NCBI RefSeq assembly: GCF_016863095.1
Contig: NZ_BOOF01000063.1
Span: forward strand, 1 to 53,292
Direction of reading: 5' to 3'
From: Microbispora siamensis
GTDB taxonomy: Bacteria > Actinomycetota > Actinomycetes > Streptosporangiales > Streptosporangiaceae
DNA: 53,292 nucleotides
Shown: positions 23,622 to 34,468 of the stretch, piece after piece
How the letters are laid out: each line of letters begins with the position of its first letter
Numbering within the stretch: position 1 is the stretch's first letter
Translations under genes and position numbers: made by a program
The notes under the pieces: model-generated
Database searches by the model: none
Told to the model about the DNA's origin: nothing
Seen by the model: only the letters and a program-made list of their open reading frames with translations

Positions 23622-24494
23622 TCACCGGCCCTCGTCAGCGTGTCGTACGGCTGCTGCCCTCCACGCGGCGGCCACACGCACCGCGTCGGCGTTCGCCGCC
23701 ACCCGGTGCACCCGCACGCACCACGCGCCGGCCCGCGCCGCGAGCGCGGTGACGGCCAGTGTGGCGTCGTCGCTGCCGTCGAACGGCCGGGGCTCGCCGT
23801 CCGGCCCCGCCAGCAGGCGGCCGAGGAAGCGTTTCCTCGACGCTCCGATCAGCAACGGGCGGCCGAGGCGGTTCAGCTCGCCGATGCCGGCCAGCAGTGC
23901 CCAGTTGTGCTCGGCGTTCTTGGAGAACCCGAGGCCGGGATCGAGCACGATCTGCTCCTCCCGCACGCCCTCGGCCAGCACGGAGTCGACCCGCTTGCGC
24001 AGCTCCTCCGCCACCTCGGTCACGACGTCGCCATAGATGGCCCGGCTGTCCATGTCGCGGCTGTGCCCGCGCCAGTGCATCACGACGTACGGCACGCCGG
24101 TCGCGGCCACCACTCGCGGCATCGCCGGGTCGGCCAGCCCGCCGCTCACGTCGTTGACGAGCTTCGCCCCGGCCGCGACGGCCGCCTCGGCCACCTCCGC
24201 GCGCATGGTGTCGACGCTGACCGTCACGCCCTCCTGGCTGAGCGCGCGGATCACCGGCTCGACGCGGCGCAGTTCCTCCTCAAGGGAGACCCGCGCCGCG
24301 CCCGGACGGGTGGACTCGCCGCCCACGTCGACGATGTCGGCGCCCTCGGCCACCAGGGCGAGGCCGTGCCCGATCGCGACGTCGGCGTCGAACCACTGCC
24401 CGCCGTCCGAGAAGGAGTCGGGGGTCACGTTGACCACGCCCATGACCAGGCAGCGCCCGAACTCGGGCATACCGGGCACACTCGCTGCGGTCAT
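23622..24494 (-). CDS. folP: Dihydropteroate synthase
   Basis: FolP joins p-aminobenzoate to the pterin; it is the sulfonamide target. The 290-residue TIM barrel carries VMGVVNVTPDSFSDGGQWF, GADIVDVGGESTRPGAARVS, LVNDVSGG and LDPGLGFSKNAEHNWALLAG, plus GASRKRFLG. ATG at 24494 gives the usual start and has no Shine-Dalgarno sequence; a TACTCT box 7 nt upstream suggests a leaderless transcript, giving folP its own promoter inside the cluster. Confidence 0.95.
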   Translation of the reverse strand: MTAASVPGMPEFGRCLVMGVVNVTPDSFSDGGQWFDADVAIGHGLALVAEGADIVDVGGESTRPGAARVSLEEELRRVEPVIRALSQEGVTVSVDTMRAEVAEAAVAAGAKLVNDVSGGLADPAMPRVVAATGVPYVVMHWRGHSRDMDSRAIYGDVVTEVAEELRKRVDSVLAEGVREEQIVLDPGLGFSKNAEHNWALLAGIGELNRLGRPLLIGASRKRFLGRLLAGPDGEPRPFDGSDDATLAVTALAARAGAWCVRVHRVAANADAVRVAAAWRAAAVRHADEGR

Positions 24495-24501
24495 GGGGTC
24501 A

Positions 24502-24507
24502 AGAGTA
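24502..24507 (-). promoter_or_regulatory. Probable -10 box for leaderless folP mRNA
   Basis: TACTCT on the minus strand ends 7 nt before the folP ATG, the spacing expected when transcription starts at the A of ATG. No good -35 is evident. Confidence 0.4.
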
Positions 24508-24568
24508 GTGCCCCAAGGGTCGATGCCTGTCGGGCAGGAGCGGTGTCCCAATCGGCCGTCGCCCGCGC

Positions 24569-25165
24569 TCAGCCGCGCAGGATCAGCGACATGGCCTCGG
24601 CCCTGGTCGCCTCACTGGAACGGAAGTCGCCCCGGACGGCCGACGTGATCGTCTTGGCGCCGGGCTTGCGCACGCCGCGCATGGTCATGCACATGTGCTC
24701 GGCCTCGATGACCACGATCACTCCGCGCGGCTCCAGCACCTGCATCAGACCGTCGGCGATCTGTGAGGTCATCCGCTCCTGGACCTGCGGCCTGCGGGCG
24801 TAGACGTCCACCAGCCTGGCCAGCTTGGACAGGCCGGTGATGCGTCCCTTGTCGTTCGGGGTGTAGCCGATGTGGGCCACGCCGTGGAACGGGAGCAGAT
24901 GGTGCTCGCAGGTGGACATCACCTCGATGTCCTTGACGAGCACCATCTCGTCGTGGTCCGCGTCGAACATCGTGGTCAGCGCGTCCTCGGGCCGCTGGCC
25001 CAGGCCGGCGAACTGCTCGGCGAACGCGCGGGCCACCCGGGCCGGGGTGTCCCGGAGCCCGTCGCGATCGGGGTCCTCCCCGATCGCGAACAGGATCTCC
25101 CGGACCGCCTTCTCGATCCGGTCGTGGTCGAAGCCAGGGGGCGGCCCCACCATGGGTTCGGCCAT
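24569..25165 (-). CDS. folE: GTP cyclohydrolase I
   Basis: FolE opens GTP to dihydroneopterin triphosphate, the first folate step. The 198-residue enzyme shows the zinc-binding STCEHHLLPFHGVAHIGY and the second cysteine in EAEHMCMTMRGVRKPGA. The start ATG at 25165 lies 2 nt past the ftsH stop, with GAGG 7 nt upstream. Cotranscribed with ftsH. Confidence 0.96.
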   Translation of the reverse strand: MAEPMVGPPPGFDHDRIEKAVREILFAIGEDPDRDGLRDTPARVARAFAEQFAGLGQRPEDALTTMFDADHDEMVLVKDIEVMSTCEHHLLPFHGVAHIGYTPNDKGRITGLSKLARLVDVYARRPQVQERMTSQIADGLMQVLEPRGVIVVIEAEHMCMTMRGVRKPGAKTITSAVRGDFRSSEATRAEAMSLILRG

Positions 25166-25167
25166 GG

Positions 25168-27177
<2,010 letters not shown>

Positions 27178-27582
27178 CCGTTGCGGAACCCCGGCGGGCC
27201 CGTCCCTTCCTGACCAAGGCCTGCCCCGGGAAACCCCGGGGTCGCGGCATCCCTTACCGCTCCTTCTGGCTACCGCGGGCCGGCCGAGCGGCCGCCCACG
27301 GATATCCGAAGGTACACCCGGCAGCCGCGGCGGGTAACTGCCCGAGCGGCTCCGGCTTTGCCTTTCCAACGTACGTCAGCCAACCCCGTGTTCCCCGACC
27401 TGGCGCCCAATAACGCACGATTCGAGGGTCACTTCGCTAAGGGCTTACTCCCCTGCGTGGCCGGGAGGAATCCGGACCCCGTAAAAGTTGGCCCGGCGAA
27501 GCCGGGACAGCCCAGAGCGGCAAGCGCTCACGACTTTGCTCCTTCCGCTGACCGTCAGGCAAAGCACTCGTAAAATGCGAAC
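27178..27582. other. 405-bp intergenic region between ftsH and tnpB
   Basis: The region must hold the ftsH promoter (minus strand) and the left end of the TnpB element. CCCGGGGTTTCCCGGGG-type inverted GC blocks lie at about 27225-27245. I could not identify the left transposon end or clear promoter boxes. Confidence 0.4.
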
Positions 27583-28452
27583 ATGCGTACGGCATATAAG
27601 GTGCGGGTCTACCCCACCGCCGAACAGGCCGCGGTGCTGAACCGCACGTTCGGCTGCGTACGCCTGGTCTGGAACAGCGTCCTGGCCTGGCGGCAGGCCC
27701 GCTACCGTGCCGAGGGCGTGACGACCTCCTATGCGCAGACCGACCGGTATCTGACCGAGCTGAAACGCGACGGCGGCCACGACTTCCTGTACGAGGTCTC
27801 CAGCGTCCCGCTGCAGCAGACGTTGCGGCACCAGCACACGGCGTTCGCCCCAACCCGCGCCCATCTGGAGCGCAAGGCGCGGAACCTGGCCCGCTACCAG
27901 CGGCGCATGGCCCGTAAACAGCGCGGATCGAACAACCGGGCCAAGGCCAAGGCGAAGGTCGCCGGCGCCCACACCAAGGTCCGCGACGCCCGCGCCGACT
28001 TCCTGCACCGCACCTCCACCCGGCTGGTCCGCGACCGCGACCTGATCGTGATCGAAGACCTCAACGTCAAAGGCATGGTCCGCAACCGCCGCCTGGCGCG
28101 GGCCATCTCCGATGCCGGGTGGGGCGAGTTCCGCCGCCAGCTGGAGTACAAGACCGCGCGTGCCGGGCGGCGCCTGGTCGTGATCGACCGCTGGTATCCC
28201 AGCTCGAAGACGTGCAGCGCGTGCGGGCACCTGCCCACCGCACTCTCCCTGTCCACCCGGCACTGGACGTGCCCGGGATGCGGCACCCGGCACGACCGGG
28301 ACGTCAACGCCGCCAAGAACATCCTGGCCGCTGGTCGAGCGGTGTCTGCCTGTGGAGCTGACGTGAGTCCGCAAGGGTCCTCCCTTCGGCGGTCGGCGGT
28401 GAAGCAGGAAGCCCAGCCCGTGAGGGCGGGAATCCCGGTCCTTCAGCTTTAG
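27583..28452 (+). mobile_element. tnpB: TnpB-only IS200/IS605-family gene lacking RuvC-I
   Basis: The 289-residue product belongs to TnpB, the omega-RNA-guided nuclease of IS605-type elements. Intact relatives are about 380-400 residues. The N-terminal part (MRTAYKVRVYPTAEQ to RHQHTAFA) is joined directly to AHLERKARNLARYQRRMARK. About 100 residues are missing, including the wedge end and the RuvC-I segment with its first catalytic Asp (usually GVDxG). RuvC-II Glu (LIVIEDLNVKGM), the zinc finger (CSACG, CPGCG) and RuvC-III Asp (DRDVNAAKNIL) remain. The frame has no stop. No tnpA is present. Nuclease activity should be lost; RNA or DNA binding is possible. It sits between ftsH and hpt. Confidence 0.85.
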
Positions 28453-28470
28453 GGCCGGGAGGAAGTCAAT
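28330..28470 (+). ncRNA. Probable omega-RNA scaffold and right end of the TnpB element
   Basis: The 3' end of tnpB and the following bases have the layout of an IS605 right end. A hairpin pairs CCCGGTCC (28434-28441) with GGGCCGGG (28452-28459) around a 10-nt loop, and a second GCCC/GGGC hairpin lies just before. The tnpB stop is inside the last loop and stem. In TnpB systems this region is transcribed as the scaffold and the guide continues beyond the end. Exact RNA ends are inferred. Confidence 0.5.
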
Positions 28471-29023
28471 CCCCTCCGTACACATGAGGCGCAAGAGTCC
28501 CGATGAACGGCAGGTTGCGATACCGCTCGGCGTAATCGAGCCCGTACCCGATGACGAACTCGTTGGGGATGTCAAAACCGACGTAACGGACGTCCAACTC
28601 CACCTTCACCGCGTCCGGCTTGCGCAGCAGAGTGCAGATCTCCACGGACGCCGGGTTGCGCGACTTCAAGTTGTTCATCAGCCACGAGAGGGTCAGCCCG
28701 GAGTCGATGATGTCCTCGACCACGAGCACGTGCCGGCCGGCGATGTCGGTGTCGAGGTCCTTCAGGACCCGCACGACGCCGGACGAAATGGTCCCCGCAC
28801 CGTACGAGGAAACGGCCATCCAGTCCATCTGCACGGGCACGTGCAGCGCGCGGGCGAGGTCGGCCATGACCATGACCGCTCCCTTGAGCACGCCGACGAT
28901 CAACAGTTCCCTGCCGGCGTAGTCGGCGTCGATCTGGCCCGCCAGTTCTCTGATCTTCTCCTGTAGCTCCTGCTCCGAGATGAGGACTCTGGAGAGATCC
29001 TTGCCCATGTCGGCTGCGTCCAC
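28466..29023 (-). CDS. hpt: Hypoxanthine phosphoribosyltransferase
   Basis: Hpt salvages hypoxanthine/guanine to IMP/GMP. The 185-residue enzyme has LLIVGVLKGAVMVMADLARA, the flexible-loop region MAVSSYGAGT, and the PRPP motif VLVVEDIIDSGLTLSW. GTG at 29023 with AAGGA upstream is preferred; ATG at 29008 is possible. It follows tilS by 12 bp. The stop codon lies at the right end of the TnpB element, so the insertion may have set the last codons. Confidence 0.94.
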   Translation of the reverse strand: MDAADMGKDLSRVLISEQELQEKIRELAGQIDADYAGRELLIVGVLKGAVMVMADLARALHVPVQMDWMAVSSYGAGTISSGVVRVLKDLDTDIAGRHVLVVEDIIDSGLTLSWLMNNLKSRNPASVEICTLLRKPDAVKVELDVRYVGFDIPNEFVIGYGLDYAERYRNLPFIGTLAPHVYGGD

Positions 29024-29035
29024 CTGGGGTTTTCC

Positions 29036-30055
29036 TTACGCGAGCGAGAGGTTGTCCACGGCGAAGACAAGGGTGCCACAGCGCCTGACCACCCCTACCC
29101 CCCCGGGTAGGTCCACTCCCTTCTGTCCGTGCCAGCCGGTCACCAGCCGCTCGACGGCCTCGATGTGCACCGCCGCGAGCGCGGCGGCGTGCGCCCCGGC
29201 CTCCACGGCCGCCCGCTGGATGACCCTCCGCCGCACCGCCCCCGGCACGTCCGCCAGCACGGACACGTCCAGTTCCCCGCCGGGACCGCGCGACTTCGCG
29301 TGGACGGCGTCCGCCCACTCGTCCAGGGCGTCGGCGTCGTCCCTGCACAGCCGCGCCGTACGGGCCAGCGCCTCGGCGATCCCCGGTCCCAGCGCGGTCT
29401 CCAGCGCCGGGAGGGCGTCGCGCCGCACCCGGACCCTGGTGTACGCGGGATCGTCGTTGTGCGGGTCGTCCCAGGGCCGCAGGCCGAGGGCGTCACAGGC
29501 CTGCCTGGTCCGCTCCCGGCCGAGTCCCAGCAGGGGGCGCCGGTAGATCCCGGAGACCTCCGCCATACCGGAAAGCGACCGCGTGCCGCTGCCGCGGGCC
29601 AGGCGCAGCAGCACGGTCTCCGCCTGGTCGTCTCGGGTGTGGCCGAGCAGGACCGCGGCGGCGCCCAGCCGCTCGGCCGCGGCGGTCAGCGCGGCGTAGC
29701 GGGCCTCCCGCGCCGCGGCCTCGGGGCCCCCGGCCGTGCCGACCGTGACGGTCAGCGCCTCGGCCGGGCCGAGACCGAGCGAGGACGCGAGCCGTACGAC
29801 GTCGCGGGCCCGGCCGGCCGAGCCCTCCTGCAGGCCGTGGTCGACGGTCAGCAGCCCGGCGCGCAGGCCGAGGCGCGGGGCCGCGAAGCCGGTGGCCGCC
29901 GCCAGCGCCAGCGAGTCGGCGCCGCCGCTGCAGGCCACGAGGACGAGCGCGCCGGACGACCCCCGCGCCCCCCGCGCCCCTCCGGGGGCGGCGAGGTCCG
30001 CGAGCGACAGCCGTACGGCACGGCGGACGTCGGCGACGGCGGGATGCGGGCCCAT
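29036..30055 (-). CDS. tilS: tRNA(Ile)-lysidine synthase
   Basis: TilS converts C34 of the CAU-anticodon tRNA-Ile to lysidine so that it reads AUA. The 339-residue protein has the PP-loop ATP motif LVACSGGADSLALAAATGF and LLGHTRDDQAETVLLRLARG, then RPLLGLGRERTRQACDALGL. The C-terminal part is short, as in other actinobacteria. It is the usual upstream partner of hpt and ftsH. Confidence 0.95.
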   Translation of the reverse strand: MGPHPAVADVRRAVRLSLADLAAPGGARGARGSSGALVLVACSGGADSLALAAATGFAAPRLGLRAGLLTVDHGLQEGSAGRARDVVRLASSLGLGPAEALTVTVGTAGGPEAAAREARYAALTAAAERLGAAAVLLGHTRDDQAETVLLRLARGSGTRSLSGMAEVSGIYRRPLLGLGRERTRQACDALGLRPWDDPHNDDPAYTRVRVRRDALPALETALGPGIAEALARTARLCRDDADALDEWADAVHAKSRGPGGELDVSVLADVPGAVRRRVIQRAAVEAGAHAAALAAVHIEAVERLVTGWHGQKGVDLPGGVGVVRRCGTLVFAVDNLSLA

Positions 30056-30127
30056 GCGGCCATTCTGGCCGCCCGGGGCGGGTGTGGGGAAACGGGCGTC
30101 CGACGGGTCCGGGGAGGTGGGCGGGAA

Positions 30128-31177
30128 TCAGGCGGAGGCCAGGACCCGGGACATCCAGGCGTGCGGGTCGGCGATCTCCCCGCGGTCGGGCAGGGTCTCC
30201 GGCGAGGTCCAGACCTTGTTGAACGACTCCATGCCGGCCTCGTCCACGATCGTGCGGACGAAGTGGGAGCCCTCGGCGTACTGCTTCATCTTCAGCTCGA
30301 TGCCGAGCAGCCGGCGGACGAGCTGGTCGAAGCGCGAGCCGCCCTCGCGGCGGCGCTGGAACTTGGCGCGGATCTCGGCGACCGACGGCACGACGGACGG
30401 GCCCACGGCGTCCATGACGTAGTCGCCGTGCCCCTCCACCAGCGTCATCACGGCCGTCACGCGGTCGAGCACGGCCTTCTGCTCGGGCGTCTGGATGGCT
30501 TCGATGAGGTTGCCCTCGCCACCCCTGAAGGCGTCGGCCACGGCGTCGGAGGCGGCGCGCAGGCGCTCCAGCAGGGTCGCCAGGTCCATCTCGGACGCGA
30601 GGAGGAACTCGGTCATCTGGCTGCGGACGTATTCGCGGAGCCAGGGGACGCCGGTGAACTGCACCCGGTGGGTCTCCTCGTGCAGGCACACCCACAGGCG
30701 GAAGTCACGGGGATCGACGCCCAGCTCGCGCTCGGCGTGCACGATGTTGGGCGCCACCAGCGTCAGACGGCCGGTCGGAGCGTGACCCGAGGGGTCGGGC
30801 GGCAGGAACAGCTCGTACTGCCCGAGCACCCGGGAGGCGAGGAAGGCCAGCACGGCGCCGACTTCGAGCCCGGTGATGCGCGAGCCGACCGCGCCGACGA
30901 CCGCCGGCATGTTCGACATCTTCTGCGTCAGCGGCTCGAGCACCACGCGGAAGCCGTCCACGTTGGCGCGGATCCACCCGGGACGGTCGACCACGGTCGC
31001 CGCCTCGGGCGTCGCCGAGTCGATGCGGGTGAACTCCCGCACGTGCCCCTCGGCGTCCCGCGACAGCCGCCGCAGTTCGAGGACCGCCTGCCTGGCCTCC
31101 TCGCGGCTCACCTGAGGGCCGGGCCGCACGAGGCGCACCCCGGTCGCGACGGCCAGATCCCAGTCGATCACCTGCAT
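30128..31177 (-). CDS. Zinc-dependent metalloprotease (DUF2342 family)
   Basis: The 349-residue protein contains the HExxH zinc motif in LWVCLHEETHRVQFTGVPW and the family landmarks GLEVGAVLAFLASRVLGQYE and LVAPNIVHAERELGVD. The downstream stretch MTLVEGHGDYVMDAVG holds the likely third ligand. Members are widespread in actinobacteria, sometimes annotated as F420-biosynthesis-associated, with no settled role. ATG at 31177 begins MQVIDWDLAVATGVRLV, the family start. It lies between dacB and tilS on the same strand. Confidence 0.88.
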   Translation of the reverse strand: MQVIDWDLAVATGVRLVRPGPQVSREEARQAVLELRRLSRDAEGHVREFTRIDSATPEAATVVDRPGWIRANVDGFRVVLEPLTQKMSNMPAVVGAVGSRITGLEVGAVLAFLASRVLGQYELFLPPDPSGHAPTGRLTLVAPNIVHAERELGVDPRDFRLWVCLHEETHRVQFTGVPWLREYVRSQMTEFLLASEMDLATLLERLRAASDAVADAFRGGEGNLIEAIQTPEQKAVLDRVTAVMTLVEGHGDYVMDAVGPSVVPSVAEIRAKFQRRREGGSRFDQLVRRLLGIELKMKQYAEGSHFVRTIVDEAGMESFNKVWTSPETLPDRGEIADPHAWMSRVLASA

Positions 31178-31233
31178 ACCCACCACCGTACGTTCTCCGA
31201 CTTCTCGCCGCGCATGCAGGCGCGAGGGGATCA

Positions 31234-32619
31234 CTAGCTCTGGGAGACGATCGTGGCCATTTTGTCGAGGGCGGCGATCGCCTCCGGCGGGTTGGCCACC
31301 TGGTCGGCCATGAACGCGAAGGTCAGCAACCGGCCCTCGGATGTGTACGCGATGCCCGCCAGGGTGTTCACCCCGTTCAGAGTGCCCGTCTTCGCGCGTA
31401 CCAATCCGGCGCCGGCCCTGGAATCGGACTTCCCGTAACGATTATGCAGAGTCCCGGTGAAATGCGCGACCGGCAGCCCGCTGATCAGCGAGTGCAGCTC
31501 CGGATGGGCGGAGGACGAGGCCACGGCCAGGATGTGGGCGAGGGCCGTCGGCGTGATCCGGTTCTTGGTGGACAGCCCGCTGCCGTCGTGGACCTCCACC
31601 CCGCCGGCCACGCCGAGGCGGGTGAGCACGCGCCCGACCGCCGTGGGCACGCCCTGGAAGGTGTGCGGGAGGCCCTCCTTGATGGCGGCCTGACGGGCGA
31701 GCGCCTCGGCGAGGTCGTTGTCACTGTGCGTGAGCATCCGCTCCACGAGCGCGTAGATCGGGCCGGACTCCACCCGGGCCAGTTCCTGCGCGGTGGGCGC
31801 GGCCTTGGCCGAGTCGACCCCCTTGCCCACCTTGATGCCGTTCTTCCTGAGCAGCGTGGCGAACGCGTCGGCGGTGGCCTGCGCCGGGTCCGGGTAGCGG
31901 GCGCCGTTGGCCGCCCGGCCCTCGTCCATCATGAGCGCGGACACCGGGGCGACGCTGCCCTCCGGGATGTACGTCGGCTTCCAGCCCGGCGCCGTCCGCG
32001 GCCCGCCGAACAGGGAGGCGTCGTACGACAGGTCCACCGAGGTGAGCTTCGCCGCCTTGAGCGCCTTGGCCGTGCTCGCGGCGAGCCGGGCGAGCGACGC
32101 GGGCCGCGGGTAGATCTCCTCCTGCTCGGCGGCGCTCGTCCGCGGGCCGGCCAGGGTCGGGTCGCCGCCGCCGACCAGGACGATCGACCCGGCCGAGGAC
32201 CCCCGCACGACCCGGGTGGCCAGGCGGGCGTCCGGCCCCACCGTGGCCAGCACCGTCAGCGCGGTGACGACCTTGGTGGTCGAGGCCGGGGTGATGGCCG
32301 TGCCCGAGCGGCCGTCGAATATCGGCGTTCCCGTCACGGCGTCGAGCACGATCCCGGCCACGCTGCCGCCGAGGGCGGGGTCACCCATCGCAGCGGTGAG
32401 CCGGGTGGTCAAAGTACCCTTGGCGGGGAGAGCCCCGTCCCCCGCCGCGGCCAGAACCGGACCCGCGGTCACCAGGGGGATCGGGGTCGGCTTCGGAGAC
32501 GCGACCGGAGCCGGGGTCCTGTCGGCGTCATGGGTGATCAAATAAGTGCCCGCGAGGACGACGAAGATCTGCAGCAGGGCGAGGGTGGCCACCACCATCC
32601 ACCGCTCACGTCGCACCAC
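31234..32619 (-). CDS. dacB: D-alanyl-D-alanine carboxypeptidase/endopeptidase (PBP4 type)
   Basis: DacB trims or cleaves D-Ala-containing peptidoglycan stems outside the membrane. The 461-residue protein has an N-terminal signal anchor (WMVVATLALLQIFVVLAGTY) and a Pro/Thr linker. The three active-site motifs are SxxK in TPASTTKVVTALTVLA, SxN in MLTHSDNDLAEALAR, and KTG in VRAKTGTLNGVNTLAG. It diverges from ppa. Confidence 0.93.
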   Translation of the reverse strand: MVRRERWMVVATLALLQIFVVLAGTYLITHDADRTPAPVASPKPTPIPLVTAGPVLAAAGDGALPAKGTLTTRLTAAMGDPALGGSVAGIVLDAVTGTPIFDGRSGTAITPASTTKVVTALTVLATVGPDARLATRVVRGSSAGSIVLVGGGDPTLAGPRTSAAEQEEIYPRPASLARLAASTAKALKAAKLTSVDLSYDASLFGGPRTAPGWKPTYIPEGSVAPVSALMMDEGRAANGARYPDPAQATADAFATLLRKNGIKVGKGVDSAKAAPTAQELARVESGPIYALVERMLTHSDNDLAEALARQAAIKEGLPHTFQGVPTAVGRVLTRLGVAGGVEVHDGSGLSTKNRITPTALAHILAVASSSAHPELHSLISGLPVAHFTGTLHNRYGKSDSRAGAGLVRAKTGTLNGVNTLAGIAYTSEGRLLTFAFMADQVANPPEAIAALDKMATIVSQS

Positions 32620-32705
32620 TACACCCTCATTTCGCGCCGACCTTGACCACGCCTACGAGACATTAACGCCAGCCCGGGAGACCGGGGACTCATGCGGAGG
32701 AACGA

Positions 32706-33209
32706 GTGGAGTTCGACGTTGTCGTTGAGATCCCCAAGGGACAACGGAACAAGTACGAGGTTGACCACAAGACCGGCCGCATACGTCTGGACCGCCTGCT
32801 TTTCACGTCTACCCAGTACCCCGCCGACTACGGGTTCATCGAGAACACTCTCGGCGAGGACGGAGACCCGCTCGACGCACTGGTCCTGCTCCAGGAGCCG
32901 ACTTTTCCCGGTTGCCTGATCCGCTGCCGCGCCGTCGGGATGTTCCGGATGACCGACGAGAAGGGCGGCGACGACAAGGTCCTGTGCGTTCCGGCGACCG
33001 ATCCGCGGATGGAGCACATCCGCGACATCCACCACGTCGCCGAGTTCGACCGGCTGGAGATCCAGCACTTCTTCGAGGTCTACAAGGACCTGGAACCCGG
33101 CAAGTCGGTCGAGGGCGCCAACTGGGTCGGCCGCGTTGAGGCCGAGGCCGAGATCCTCGCCAGCATCGAGCGCTTCCAGGAGACCGAGCACCACGACGAG
33201 GAGCACTGA
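32706..33209 (+). CDS. ppa: Inorganic pyrophosphatase
   Basis: The family I soluble pyrophosphatase, 167 residues, pulls biosynthetic reactions forward by hydrolysing PPi. Landmarks are VVEIPKGQRNKYEVDHKTG, YPADYGFIENTLGEDGDPLD and ATDPRMEHIRDIHHV. The GTG start follows GGAGGAACGA. The C-terminus carries a His/Glu-rich tail. Its stop is 1 bp from the convergent NlpC/P60 gene. Confidence 0.96.
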   Translation: MEFDVVVEIPKGQRNKYEVDHKTGRIRLDRLLFTSTQYPADYGFIENTLGEDGDPLDALVLLQEPTFPGCLIRCRAVGMFRMTDEKGGDDKVLCVPATDPRMEHIRDIHHVAEFDRLEIQHFFEVYKDLEPGKSVEGANWVGRVEAEAEILASIERFQETEHHDEEH

Positions 33210-33210
33210 G

Positions 33211-34365
33211 TCAGCCGGGCCGGGTGGCGCCGACCAGATCGTGGCGCCAGATGGGCGAGATGCGCACCACGTCCCCCGTCTGGGGGGCGTGGACCATCAT
33301 GCCGCGCCCGATGTAGATGCCCACATGATGGATGGTGCCGGGATTCCGGCTCAACCGGCCGTAGAAGATGAGGTCGCCGGTGCGCAGTTCCCTGAGCGGG
33401 ACGTGCCGTCCCGAGGTCCACTGCGTGCCGGTCCAGTGATCGAGTGACACCCCGGCCCGCTGCCAGGCCCGCATCGTCAGCCCCGAGCAGTCGAACCCCG
33501 ACGGGCCTGCGGCGGCCCACACGTACGGCTTGCCGATCTGTTTGAGCGCCCACTGGGCGGCCATCTCGCCGGGTCCCGACCCGAGCCGCCCGGTCCAGGC
33601 CGGCACCGCCAGACTCCGGCGCGCGGGGAGGGCCGCCTGCCGGGCCTTGCTCCTCGCCTGTTTCAGTTCGTCGACGCGGTCGCGGGCGGCCTCCAGCCGT
33701 TTGGAGATCTCCGCTTTCTCCTGCTCGATCCGTTTGGTCTGTTCGAGCTGTTCCTCGACGGCCCGCTGTGCCGCGTCCTTCGCCTGTCGCACCTCGTCGG
33801 CGCTGCGCGACTGCTCGGAGTAGGCACGGGCCGCCTGTTCTCGGAGGATCTCGAAGACCTGTTGTGCGTCTTTCAGCCGTTGCAGCGAGGCGGTCTGTTC
33901 GTCGCCGAGTTGCGTCAGCACGCTGGCTCTTCGCAGGAAGCCGTGCACGTCGCCGAGACCGCCGAGCATGGCCGCGGCGGACGGTGACAGCCGCACCCCG
34001 CCGTACCCCTCGGCCACTCTCGCCGCCACCTCGCCACGCAGCTCCTCGACCTGGCCGGCCGCCTGGCGGACCCGCCGCGCCGACTGCTCGTACGCGGAAC
34101 GCGCCTGCTCAAGCTGGACGAGTTGCCCGTTGTACGCCTCCACGAGTCGCTCGGCCTCGGTGTTCAGCGCCTCCCGGCGGGCCTGCGCGGCCGCGAGCTC
34201 GGCCTCGGCCTTGCCCAGTTCCCGTACGCGCTCCTGCACCTGCTGGCGTGCCTTGGCGACGTCCTTGGCGGACGGCTTCGGATCGGCTCCCGCCGGGGCT
34301 CCGAAGGTCAGGACGAGACTTGACCCGAGCCCGGCGACCAGCCCCGATGCTCTGAGGAGTGGCAA
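33211..34365 (-). CDS. Secreted NlpC/P60 endopeptidase, second copy
   Basis: The 384-residue exported hydrolase has the same plan as the protein at 4560: signal peptide (LRASGLVAGLGSSLVLTFGA), long coiled coil (about 30-240), and NlpC/P60 domain with FDCSGLTMRAWQRAG (Cys) and HHVGIYIGRGMMVHAP (His). The coiled coil likely regulates access or docks to divisome-type partners, as in RipA/RipC. TTG at 34365 with a GGGAAGGGG upstream is the likely start. Unlike its paralogue no c-di-AMP riboswitch is visible upstream. Confidence 0.92.
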   Translation of the reverse strand: MPLLRASGLVAGLGSSLVLTFGAPAGADPKPSAKDVAKARQQVQERVRELGKAEAELAAAQARREALNTEAERLVEAYNGQLVQLEQARSAYEQSARRVRQAAGQVEELRGEVAARVAEGYGGVRLSPSAAAMLGGLGDVHGFLRRASVLTQLGDEQTASLQRLKDAQQVFEILREQAARAYSEQSRSADEVRQAKDAAQRAVEEQLEQTKRIEQEKAEISKRLEAARDRVDELKQARSKARQAALPARRSLAVPAWTGRLGSGPGEMAAQWALKQIGKPYVWAAAGPSGFDCSGLTMRAWQRAGVSLDHWTGTQWTSGRHVPLRELRTGDLIFYGRLSRNPGTIHHVGIYIGRGMMVHAPQTGDVVRISPIWRHDLVGATRPG

Positions 34366-34468
34366 TTCCTTCCCCTTCCCTGCTCCACTCCCCTCAGTTC
34401 CCGGCGACTACTCTCCGTACACATCTAAGCTACGTCCAGTAATCAACCTATGTGGTAGGTCGTCCCGT

